Shown here: one piece after another, positions 21,752 through 33,800 of the stretch
Numbering within the stretch: the stretch's first letter is position 1
How the letters are laid out: each line of letters begins with the position of its first letter
From: Sinotaia quadrata
Lineage: Eukaryota; Mollusca; Gastropoda; Architaenioglossa; Viviparidae
Direction: 5' to 3'
DNA length: 64,000 nucleotides
Assembly: GCA_028829895.1 (NCBI GenBank)
Contig: CM054181.1
Span: 113,855,360-113,919,359 of the forward strand
Made by a program: the position numbers and the translations under genes
The notes under the pieces: model-generated
What the model was told of the DNA's origin: nothing
What the model saw: the letters and a program-made list of their open reading frames with translations, nothing else
The model's database searches: none

Positions 21752-22489
21752 AATCGACCTGCTTACGTCTTGTTTTTACCACTTATAGATTATTAACATT
21801 CGGCCTTTTCAATTCTTATCTTATTGACGTAATTCGTACATCTAGAAAGCAACATTTGATCTGTTTACTGAAATGTACACCAATTTAATTAGACATAGAG
21901 CATATTGCAATCTTTTCTCTTCTTTGTGTATTGATGTAGTTCTCGAAGCTCTCATCATTCGATCTATTAATTTCTGTGTATACTGATATAATTCAAACAG
22001 CTAGAACATTATTTTGCAATCTATTCACTTCTTTGTATACTAACACGCGCAGTTAGACGATTAGCATTCGGCCTGTGTATTTGTGAGTTTATTGATGTTT
22101 GTCACACAGCTAGGACTTAAGCGCTTAACCATCCTTTTTTTTTATTGATGTAATTCACACAGCTAAGACTTAAGCGCTTAACTGTCCCATTTTTTGTATT
22201 AATGTAATTCACACAGCTAAGACATAAACGATTGGTCTTTTCCTTTTCTTTATTGATGTAATTCACACAGATAAGCGTTAGCTAGAACGCTATGGGTATA
22301 AACGGGAACTCTTCACTTTCTTAATTACTGATGAAATTGATTCACACATTAGCAGAGAACAGAGTTGTCATCCTTGCACTAATTGACATTTTTAGTATTG
22401 TGTTTGAATTTCCCCCGACTCTTATTATCTAATCGCGACGTAAATGAGTATATTATAATTCATATATGTTTAACAAGTGAGCGTCAAAA

Positions 22490-22490
22490 A

Positions 22491-22582
<92 letters not shown>
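22490..22582 (+). repeat. (CT)n(CA)n compound microsatellite
   Basis: CT run followed by a CA run. Three open frames across it on the two strands are artefacts. Confidence 0.97.
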
Positions 22583-22589
<7 letters not shown>

Positions 22590-22699
22590 ACAATCAAGAA
22601 CACTCACATATCCTGTCTGTAAAACTGAACATATTGTTAGAAATAAGTCCAATATATAATATTTAAATAAAAAATGGAATAGGCATCTCTTATTTAAAA

Positions 22700-23150
22700 T
22701 ATTTTACTCTAGTATTTTGGTAGGTAATTAAAATCAGCAAAACAGTATTTCAGTAAGTAATTTAAATCAGAAAAATAGTTTTGTAATAGGTAATTTAAGT
22801 CAGCAAAAGAGCGTAGTATTAGGTAATTTAAATCAGTAAAATTTGTTGTAACAAGGTAACTTAAATCAGTAAAATTTGTTGTAGCAAGTTAATTTAAATC
22901 AGTAAAATTTGTTGTAGCAAGTTAATTTAAATCAGTAAAATTTGTTGTAGCAAGTTAATTTAAATCAGTAAAATTTGTTGTAACAAGTTAATTTAAATCA
23001 GTAAAATTTGTTGTAACAAGTTAATTTAAATCAGTAAAATGTGTTGTAGCAAGTTAATTTAAATCAGTAAAATTTGATGTAGCATTGGTAATTTAAATCA
23101 GTGGTAATTTAAAATTTGTAGTAGTAGGTAATTTATAAATGTTAAAATTT
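22700..23150 (+). repeat. ~32-bp minisatellite
   Basis: About ten units like TTTAAATCAGTAAAATTTGT followed by TGTAGCAAGTTAA; the outer units are diverged. Confidence 0.93.
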
Positions 23151-23859
23151 GTGATAGTAAGGAAATACAAATCCCTGGCAAGTTATTTTTTTGCTTGCGT
23201 TCATCTGATAGCGGGCAATGTGGTCTGTCTCAATCACACATGCTTGACACTCAAAACTTTGAATTTATTTCTGTTTTTAATAAAAGTGAACAATGACTAA
23301 ATTAATATCAAAATGTGAAAATATCGATGCTTGAAACAAATTTTAAATATTTACCTTTTCTGCATCCGTCGTCAGATCTGAAGCAAACGTGTGATAGGCT
23401 ATCACGGTCGACTGCGCTGCTTAAAAGAAGCGAGAGGGAAGAGAGAGGAGGGGGGGGTGAGAGAGAAAGCGCACGCATTATCGATTAATTATGCCAAAGC
23501 CAAGCAATAACTCAACCATTGTTGTTTTACTGGTGTACAGTCATCTGTCATGTTTCAGAGATCCAAAATATTTGCACAAAATCCACTGTGGCTCTGGGAG
23601 ACGACAGGTTTATTTGTAAATGTGTACCTGATATAGTGTTTCGCTCAAAATAGAAACGGCCTGTAAATTCCACGCCATGACGGTTGCAATATTAAGAACG
23701 ATTAATGTCAGTCGAAGTAATAATCATTATAAGATAATAATAACTCTAATATTATAATGGTGACAGTGACTTTATTGATTTGTATTACACTCGATAGTGA
23801 AACTTGTAAAGAAATATCCATCTAGCCTTTCGAGAAAAAAAGAAGGTTCGCTTAAAATG

Positions 23860-26020
23860 GAAGACAAAAATGGTTTTTGAAAGATTAAGGACAGGATGGA
23901 GAAGGGTGGCTGAAGAGGAAGGCGGTACAAAGGGGAGCAGATTGACAAAAATGTGGATTGATAAGTAGTTGCAATGAAGGGCAGAGAAAAAGGAAGAAAA
24001 AGAAAGAGCTAGGAAAAAACATAGCTTTAGACATGGAAAGGATGGAAAGGAACTTAGAATACAAAACGGAATTTGTGGCTTTAAAAAGCTAAAGGTTAGG
24101 ACTCGTGAAGGAATGAGCAGATACCTTTTGTAATTAAACTCCGCTGTCTTGGATAGACAGAACAGCGACTCAAAAGAGATCTTGATGAACTCAGATAAAT
24201 AGAAAATGAGTTAGAAGCAGAACACTCTGAAATGCATAGATTAATCTTAGAACTTGAAAGACTGAAAGGAAGAAACTAGATGACAGATTAGAAAAGATAA
24301 GAAGTGATGATGAAAAGAAAAGCAATTTAGACAGGAGTTGGTTAGGACGTGAAGTCGAGAGTCTGGTTGTAGAAGCTGATAAGGGAATCGGTAAGGTTCC
24401 CAACCTAAGCGCGGTAAGGGAAGAAAGGTTGCTATAAGAAAGTTAGAGGACACATGTAGAGGCAGTTACTATGGAAATCAGTGACACAATGATGGATAAA
24501 GGCAGTGATCCAGTGAAGGATAAAAGCAGTGAAACAAAAAGATAAAAGCAGTGACACAGTGATGGATAAAAGCAATGACACAGTGATGGATAAAAGCAAT
24601 GACACAGTGGTGGATAAAATCAGTGAAACAATGATGGATAAAAGCAGTGACACGGTAATGGATAAAAGCAGTGGTGACAAAGAGATGGATAAAAGCAGTG
24701 ACACACTGATGGATAAAAGCAGTGACACACTGATGGATACAGTGACAGTAAAATTAGCAATCAACCAGCGGACACACAGACATATGCCGTAAAAGACAGT
24801 GATGCAGCTAGTAAACAACAGACAAGTGTACAGACAATCGTTGTGATAAACACTGACAGTCATCACAAACACTGCAAGCAAAGTAGTAAGACAGAGAGAG
24901 TTGTGAATGAGAATAGACAGGATTAAAGACAGCAGTCTGGATGACAGAAAAATGTCATGAAAGGATGGTAAACCTTGCCGAATGCATACGCTATAGTGTG
25001 GTAGAGATACATTCCAAAATTGAGTATGTTTTAATTGTAACAAGCCAGGGCATTTAAGGAAGGATTGCCCTCACCGACCTCAAGATCAAGCTTTTGCCCA
25101 AAAGGTAAGCGTGAAAAAAGATGATTTGTTAGTCGAAACAATGCATGGTTTAATTAATTAAAGAAGGAAAAAATTTCCAAAACACAAGACAGAAATTTTT
25201 AGTATTTTGTGATACAAACATTGTAAATGGTGAACCTTTGACAGTGGGTGAATGCAGCACAGACAGATGATAAAGCAGAGGTGACAAGAAAAATTGCCAC
25301 CGGTAAAAATGTAAGTGAATGTTAAAGGATGCATTGAGTATCAGTGTAAAGATAACATTTTGACTGCTTGGCCAGTCAGACAGAAACAAAGAGGATGAAC
25401 ACTGTAAACTAGTGACCATAGTTAAAGTTAAAGAGGAGGGAACTCCTACTGTAACTCATGACAGTTTGACAGGTGGGGGGACTCATGAGTGATAAAGAGG
25501 TTACAGAAGAAATAAAGGAAGACTTAGTTCAGCCAAGAGTGACATGTGAACGAGATTGACTCAGTACGCCATGTAGCACAGGGAGACAAGTGGTGAAGGG
25601 GAGACAAGTGACAGCTTCCACTAGTGAGATGAAAACTCCACAGTTTTGGCATAGATGAAACGTTGGCATTACCACAAAAGCCTGACTATATTAGTTGTGA
25701 TGGAAAGTGTATGTGATCCAGATTATAAATTGACAGTGAATAAAGAATGCAGAGAGAGAGAGAGAGACAGAGACAGAGATGTTCCCTTAGTCACCACAGT
25801 CACAAAAGAAATGACTAGCGCTGATGTAGGAGAAGCCAGTGTGTTACCCAGCTACCCACTGGGGAGTACAGAAATGTACGATGATGAAAAACTTGGTGAC
25901 GAAACTCCAGATGACCCAAGAAGAAGATAAAGCAGAGTTTAGTGATGTGTACAGTGATAGGCCGGAGGAGTTAAGATAAGGAGTTTTGACATATTGACAT
26001 ATTGACAAAACTCTGATGAT
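23860..26020 (+). pseudogene. Decayed LTR-retrotransposon gag(-pol) remnant
   Basis: Purine-rich, frame-broken sequence resembling the charged coiled-coil gag of Gypsy-like elements. Short readable stretches include ERMERNLEYKTEFVALK near 24035-24090 and ELEAEHSEMHRLILELERL near 24210-24260. A clear CCHC knuckle at about 25029-25075 reads CFNCNKPGHLRKDCP (C-x2-C-x4-H-x4-C). A further acidic open stretch lies at 25655-25930. Stops and frameshifts are frequent. No LTRs or reverse transcriptase were recognised. The region also contains an internal tandem array (24480-24750). Confidence 0.55.
24480..24750 (+). repeat. ~24-30-bp minisatellite inside the gag remnant
   Basis: Units like GATGGATAAAAGCAGTGACA, about ten copies. 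Mostly multiples of three, so long open frames appear on both strands (the minus frame 24432-25043 is a shadow). Confidence 0.9.
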
Positions 26021-26354
26021 AGTAGTACCATTAAGATGAACACAGAGATACACATTGACGTATTTCTTGATAGCGAGTTGATTCAGACGCAAATGACGAA
26101 AATAACGGGCATGCTAGCTGAATTGAGTTACATTTTGGGTGGAAATGTTTAGAGAGAGACAAACAGTATATGACAATAGAATAAAACACAGGTTTACAAC
26201 TGACAGGTGTGTAAAAATGAAGGACACCAACACGTACTATCACATAGCGATGAAAACTAGATATAAATTAGCGATGAAAACTAGATATAAATTAGCGAAA
26301 GAAAATTGCATATAGACAGATTCAGCAAGAGACTTGAGTTTTGAAAGGCGCTCA

Positions 26355-26655
26355 GTGAAGCGATGTAGTTAGAAAATGAAAGTGATGTAGTTAGAAAATG
26401 AAAGCGACGGAGTTAGAAAATGAAAGTGATGTAGTTAGAAAATGAAAGTGATGTAGTTAGAAAATGAAAGTGATGTAGTTAGAAAATGAAAGTGATGTAG
26501 TTAGAAAATGAAAGCGATATAGTTAGAAAATGAAAGCGATGTAGTTAGACAATGAAAGTGATGTAGTTAGACAATGAAAGTGATGTAGTTAGAAAATGAA
26601 AGTGATGTAGTTAGACAATGAAAGTGATGGAGTTAGAAAATGAAAGTGATTCGGG
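26355..26655 (+). repeat. 22-bp minisatellite
   Basis: About 13 units of GATGTAGTTAGAAAATGAAA plus GT, with small variations. Confidence 0.95.
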
Positions 26656-27060
26656 TAGCTGTATTATTGTTAAAGAAGTCAGGTAGCGGTACTGTTGATT
26701 CGGGTAGCTGTATTATTGTTAAAGGAGTCAGGTAGCGGTACTGTTGTTAAAGGATTCGGGTAGTTGTATTATTGTTAAAGGAGTCAAGTAGCGGTATTGT
26801 TGTTAAAGAAGTCAGGTAGCGGTACTGTTGTTAAAGAGGCAGGTAGCAGTACTGTTAAAGGATTCAGGTACTGTTGTTAAATGATTCAGATAGTTGTATT
26901 AGTAGTAAATTAGTAAGATAGTGGTACTATTGTTAAAGGAGTCAGGCAATGGCACTGTTGGTAAAGGTGTCAGGTAGGGATACCGTTGGTAAAGGATAAT
27001 AGTAGTGGTACTGTAGGTAAAAGGGTCAGGTAGTGGTACTTTTGGTAAATAAGTCAGGTA
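26655..27060 (+). repeat. Minisatellite of GTTAAAGGAGTCAGGTAGCG type
   Basis: Ten or more units of about 28-45 bp built from TTGTTAAAG, GTCAGGTAGCGG and TACTG. It directly adjoins the 22-bp array. Confidence 0.88.
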
Positions 27061-27565
27061 TTTACCGTGGGTGCATCTGTGAGTCCATCCAAGAAATCGC
27101 TCTGTTCGTCTACCCACCGCCAAACCACCAATTGTCTGTTTATTTATATAACTATCAAATTACCTTTCGGCCTATTTATTAATATATCTTACAAAGTGTG
27201 AACCTGTCTGTCTATTTACATATCTACCTTTTCACCAGTCTGTTTGTTACATATGTATTCCAAACTACCTACTTCTGAATACCGGTCGGTGTGCCTTTCT
27301 TTCTTTGTAGCTATTTGCTTATTTTTCTGCCCATTTGTCTAACTAACCTTATAATAGTCTACTAGTTTGTGTGGATATCAAATGCATAATTAGTCACAAT
27401 ATTAATATTTCACTGAAGAATGTACACACATAGTAAGACATGCGGGGAGCAGTGAATTCTTTCTTGAAACGAAACAATACGAAGAGCTTACGTAATTACA
27501 ACCAACTCCACACAATGAATGGATAACATTTAGAATAAGCGAAAAAAAAATATTTTAATCAGGCA

Positions 27566-27785
27566 ACAATTGCACGTCATTCTTCCGACATGTTGACAAC
27601 GTCATTAAACACGAACAAAACGTAGTTGCTAGGATCTGATTGGGATCTTGTTCCTTAACCGCAGTTATTCACTCGCTACCGTGACGTTGAAAAGTGTCAG
27701 AGAAGCAGCAACCCTTGCTTTAATTAGTGAAAAGATAAACTTTCACAGTTTAGTGATCGGCTCGCACAGTGATGGTTTCGCCAGC
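27566..27785 (+). promoter_or_regulatory. Putative promoter/5' UTR of FREP gene
   Basis: The 200 bases before the ATG are shared with copy B (59445-59637). Common elements include TCTGATTGGGATCTTGTTCC (an inverted CCAAT) and CCGTGACGTTGAAAAGTGTC. No TATA box is obvious and the start site cannot be placed. Confidence 0.4.
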
Positions 27786-27834
27786 ATGATTTTTCTAGCG
27801 ATCACCTTTCTGGAATTCCTCGCCTTGTGCTCTT
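27786..27834 (+). CDS. FREP: FREP exon 1: signal peptide
   Basis: ATG then [15 protein letters not shown], strongly hydrophobic. Donor GTAAGT, phase 1. The frame is open upstream but this is the first ATG in it. The duplicate at 59638-59686 differs by one base (Thr to Asn). Confidence 0.85.
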
Positions 27835-30800
27835 GTAAGTGGCTGTTGATATTTATCTCTGATCTGTAACGGAAACAGAATAGAAGGTGATATGGGTAAA
27901 TCAAGTTTGGCGTGTACTTAGTGGCACGTAGATTTGGAAATGCATTATAAGGTCTTGCCTTCTTTGTCGAGTAGCCTCTATAGGTTAAACTCAGTAAAGC
28001 GATTGAAATATGGCCTTTCAGTGGTTAAAGGTTTTCCGGTGTCTTTGTATTGAGATTTTTTTTTAAAAATGAAATGCTGCTCTTAACACCAAGACATAAG
28101 CTGTAAGTTCACGAAGTACGACGCTTGTGTACATAATGATTGTGAGGGTGTTAATGAGACCTATGTGTGTAATTCCTTACCCTTCTCAGCGAGAAATAAG
28201 CTGACACTATTATAATAAAACTAAACAATTAGCATCAATATCGATATTATGAAGAATTATCATATATTATCATATAATTGTATATTATATACACTCTTCA
28301 GGCTAGTAACAATTCTACAAACCGCAATTCTAACAACGTTTATAATTTAATGAGTCAGTAGTAGATTTTAAATTTTTTGTTATTTTCAATTTTGCATCAG
28401 CAACTACATCCTACACACAGGTTTCATTTACAGCCTGAGTGACGCAATAATTGGTACTTCTCTCAACTTGGCATGAAGTACGTCACATCCGCTCAAACGT
28501 GTCAGTCTGAATTGTTGACTATTCATGCCCTGTTTTTCTTGCGTTTAATCTTTGTAAATCAGAATTTCAAACGTTACGGTACTGACGTCACCAGTTTTGA
28601 TCACATCTGTTTTGACGTCACCAGTTTTATCACAGCAATTTTTAAGTCACAAGATTTGATAATAGCAGTTTTGACGTCTCCAGTTTTGACCACAGCAGTT
28701 TTGACTGTCACCTGTTTTGACCACAGCAGTTTTTGACGTAACCAGTTTTGACCACAACAGTTTTGATCACAGTAGTTTTAAATCACAGCAGTTTTAACGT
28801 CACCAGTCTTGACCACATCAGTTTTGACGTCACCAGTCTTGACCAAAGCAGTTTTGGCGTCACCAGTTTTGACTAAAGCAGCTTTGAACGTAGGACCTGT
28901 GAATCTATAGACTTTTCCCCTAAAACCCTAAGCGCACAGCTTGTAAGTTTCAGAAGAGTTATTCACATGTATTTAGCTTTTGATCAACAGCAATATATTT
29001 TTTCATTTTGTTGCTGTTATTAATGCATATAATTCCTCTCACCACTCTCATTTTAATTGCAAATACGTCCACATTTGAAATAAATATAATAACAGGTTGT
29101 AATCTATTATACGCAAGCCTTGTATTACTGGTCACATGCTTTCAAAACCTGAATATTTGCTCTCTCTATGATCTTAAAACTTTCTTAAGGTGAAACGTGT
29201 CTGCAAACGTTCTTTAGAAACACTTTTCATTCATAAATAACACTTCTATCCTGGTGCAGGCCCCGGAGTGGACGGAGTATTTATTCCTAATGCGGAATCA
29301 GGTCAGTGATTTATCAGTTTTTGTGATTCATAGAAATATATCACTTACTTGTGGTTAATATAAATATATCAATTTTTGTGGTTCATAGAATTTATAGCAT
29401 TTTCAGACAATTCATTGTGTGCACTATTGTTTATTAGTACATGTTTGCAACATTCTGCGCAAAATAATAATTAATTACAAGAGTACATCTGGACTTTGCC
29501 CTTTTGTTTATTGTGTATTAAAAAAATATTTTTCTTACAGGTTCACCTTTAGGGCTCTCCTCCAACTTTTCTTGTTTTGCTAAAACGGAATAATTAAGAC
29601 AGTACAAGAATATTGCATCATAAAGCATTATAATATCATTATTGAACTTCAATTTGATTACTACTAGTGTGCAGTAATAAAGAATACGAATACATCACAC
29701 ACACACATCTGTTCAAAGTTATTAATCTAAGAATTGCAACTTTAAAAAGCAAAAACATAGCTTCTTTATTTGGAATTCGTCCGTTAGATTTCATATTCTA
29801 TTGTTGCTACATTTATCAGTACTCATCATATGAATTTGTAGCATATACAAGTTCAATTTATTACATAATCAAAATTTTGCTACATTTATTGCGTATTCAT
29901 TTTTCTATATTTATTTATTTTTGCTACATTTATTGTCAATTTAACACGCTGCTTAATTTATTACGTAATCAAAATGTTGCTACGTTTATTGGTGTATGTG
30001 TATGTTTCTATGTTTATTTCATACTAAATGTGTCGCTAAATTTATTTTGAATGTAACATGTTGTTTAATTTATTACATAATCTAAATTTTGCTATATTTT
30101 TGCCAATTTAAAAAGCTGTTCAATTTATTACATTAAAAGAAATGTTTCCAATTTTATTGTATATTCAAAATGTTATTAAATATTTAATATGTTGATTTTA
30201 TTACATAATCATAATGTTCCTACATTTATTGCAGAATTTATTGCATAATCAAATGTTTACTGCATTTAATGCATATTCATGTTTCTAATTTAGTACATAG
30301 TCAGTTTTTTTGCCATAGTTATTGAATATTCATCAGGCTGTTCAATTTATTATATAAATAGAATGTTGCTATCATAATTATATTTTCAGCATGTTGGTAG
30401 ATGTCTTGATATTCTTCAACATGTCAATGAATTTATCGATTTTCAACATGTTACTAATTTTTTTACATAAAAATATTGCCACAATTTTTTTTGCATAGTC
30501 ATGTTTCCGTATTTATTGCATTGTCATGTTTCAATATTTATTGCATAGTCATGTTTCAATATTTATTGCATTTTCATTTTTCAATATTTATTGCATAGTC
30601 ATGTTTCAATATTTATTGCATAGTTATGTTTCAATATTTATTGCATAGTCTTGTTTCCGTATTTATTGCATAGTCATGTTTCCGTATTTATTGCATAGTC
30701 ATGTTTCCTTATTTATTGCATAGTCATGTTTCCGCAATTATTGTATAGTCATGTTTCCGCAATTATTGCATAGTTGTGATGCCGCTACAGTTGTTCCTTA

Positions 30801-33800
30801 TTCTCGGCATTTTTTTTACATATGGTTGCACTTTTGTATTCAACAGTAATGTGTTGTTAGAAAGTAAATAATTTATTTTTTGAAATTCAAGAAATTAACG
30901 ACACGCTTAAGCCATATGTCTTGAAGAGTTTGTCTGAAATGGACTGCATTAAAAAAATAAATGGACCAGATTTTGAAAAATACTTGTTGAATCAATAAGA
31001 AAGAAAACACGCGAAGAAATTAAACACGGATGCAGATACAGGATCTGAACATTGATGGCCGAGGAATTACTGATTGAGAGACGTGTATGGAACATGACGA
31101 AAGCGTTACCATGAGATGACAAAGGCATAGACAGTAGGGCATACACACACACACACACACAAATCTTTTTAAATAAGAGCGTAAACGAAAACTAATCTTT
31201 TTTTCTTTCATTTCTCTTGCAGAAGCTGAAAAATGGGAAATATTGTCCAAGTTAAAGCCTGGTAAGTGTCGGAGAGGAGTAATCATTTGAAGTTCAAACG
31301 ATAAGCTTTTTTAATAAATTTTCATCAACAAAAATCCACTCGCTTACCTCCCCTCAACTGTCAAGCATATGCATATCACATTGCGCATGATTGTGGTTAG
31401 GTCTCAAATGAGTAAATGTGGAGAGCACGATAACACTCCACTCGCTTATCTCCCCTTAACAGTCAAGTACATGCATACCACGTACCATGATTGTGGTTAG
31501 GTTTGAAATGAGTAAATGTGGAGAGCACGATAACACTCCACTCGCTTATCTCCCCTTAACAGTCAAGTACATGCATACCACGTACCATGATTGTGGTTAG
31601 GTTTGAAATGAGTAAATGTAGAGAGCACGATAAAAGCAGATACCAAGTTCATATATGCTCTTATACTTTATTTTCATCATGAAGCACAAACACACACTAA
31701 TATCACACTTCCTACCACTGTTGTGCACTTTGAGATAAGAAGATACGAGGAAAGAACAAATACAGTTTAACGTACCATCACACAGATGTAACGAGTGTTT
31801 GAAACTAAGGAACTAATTAGCTGTAACAAGAAAAGACTTGTGTTCAGCCTTTGACTTGATACATTAAGTTCATATTGTGTTTTTAGACAATACAATTATA
31901 TCGTGTTCTATCTTTAGACGATGCATTATTGTCTTGTTTTGTCGTTAATTGTGCATTAATATCGTGTTCTGTGGTTAGACAATGCCTTAATGTCGTGCTG
32001 TCTTTAGACAATGCATTAATGTCTTGTTCTGTCTTTAGACAATGCCTTAATGTCGTGTTCTATCTTTAGACGATGCATTAATGTTGTGTTCTGTGTTTGA
32101 CTTGATGCATTAATGTTGCAACAGGTATTTTTATTCTATTACGAGAGAGCCTCTTTTAATCTCGAGAAAATTATCATCTCCACATCTACGATAATTTGCA
32201 CCTCTCATCTTGCGGGTGATGGACTGGAAGGGTGCCCCCTTGCATTCCGAGTATTTTAATGAACACTAATGAATGACCCTGACTGTATACATCCAAACAG
32301 AGAAGACAATACCCTCATAAAAAAAGCTATATCACCAGTCTGACTTATTATTAAGCTGTCATTCTATGCTAGCCTTTTAACCCAGTTATAATATAACACA
32401 GGTCAAGGGTTTTGACAAATAATGAAATAGAATTTATTAACAAATAATTAAATACACACTACATAGGAAGACATCGATTAAATACAAATAATTAAATGCA
32501 CACACACTACATAGGAAGACATTGATCAAATACAAATAAAGACATATACAATGAGGACATAACAAAAGAGGAATGTACAAACAAGAATAGAATAGAATCG
32601 ACCACCCAACAGAGTTTCCGATCTGATAAGGCTCTCTCATGAATTCTTAATAGAAAAGTTCTGAATGTATCTCTAGCTCTCTTCAGAGGCCTGAAAGTAA
32701 CATAAAACGATGATGTTATAATGACACAAACAAACATCACTGAGAGAATGAATGAGCAGTCAGATTCTTAAAAAGTCACATGACATTTTAGACGATGCTC
32801 GCTTGCTGTGCATGTCCTAGCAGTGAGACGAACTTGGCTCGAGCTGTGTGAGATGAATAATAGACTATGGAATGCTTGTGAAGTCGACAAGGCCAACAGG
32901 TTATTGCATGGATGACCAAGATGCAAGCAGGATCACAAGGAACAAAGAGGGTTTCAATAGGTCTTCAAAAAGAAGTCTTCAGAAAGATCTTCATAAAAGT
33001 GCTACCAGTCATTTCACCTGGAAATATAGTTCTTGTACTTGAGTGTTCAGACTCGCCTCTCATCTGCTCATCTACATTTCATTAATGTTCTTCAAAATTA
33101 ATTTAAGATTTAGAAAGTTCAATCATTTTGCTCTCTATCTTGACTGAACAGTCTTATTCTTTCACTACAGCCTTAAACAACCTTGAAATATTCTGCATGT
33201 TTCCCTTACTAATTGTGTACATATTGATACATGTTAAAATAACCAATGAGTAGCATTTCGTCCCATCATGAACATTTCCAAATCAATAGGAAACAGTTTC
33301 ACAGAGATTTGGATTCACTGCATTGGCTGCAACAAGTTTCTCAACATGAACTTACCAAATTAATAAAAAAAAATAGATTGGTCAACATTAAATTGCAGGC
33401 ATTTCTTCTAGTTAAAATAATATTACAAATATCTCTAGAGTTATCAAACAGCAAACTGAATTACACAGGGAAGTTAAAATACATCATCACTTGGCTGAAA
33501 AGAAAAGGCATAAAGGGTTCATTTTTCGTCAACTGAAAAAGAACACAAGTTAGGACTTATAACTTTGTGTTTACTGATGATGGCCTTATCCACACGAGTG
33601 TCAAAGCAGTGCCTCTTTTGAAGATGTGCCCTGAACCAATGCTTCAAAATGAGTGAAGATCCAGGGTTCCTCTTCACTAAGGTATCCTCATGATTTCCTT
33701 TAATGCCCATTGGCTAATTACAATCGACCAGTAGATGGCCATTTGGGTAACATCAAGTGATCAGTGCCACGGTCATTGGCCGAGCCTAATTGGCTCACTT

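Noticed and set aside
24432..25043. 203-codon minus-strand frame rich in Leu and Ser
   Set aside because: It is the shadow of the GATAAAAGCAGTGACA-type repeat array in the gag remnant; composition is purely repetitive.
33246..33536. 96-codon plus-strand frame in FREP intron 3
   Set aside because: AT-rich Lys/Asn/Ile composition, no domain, and absent from the duplicate.
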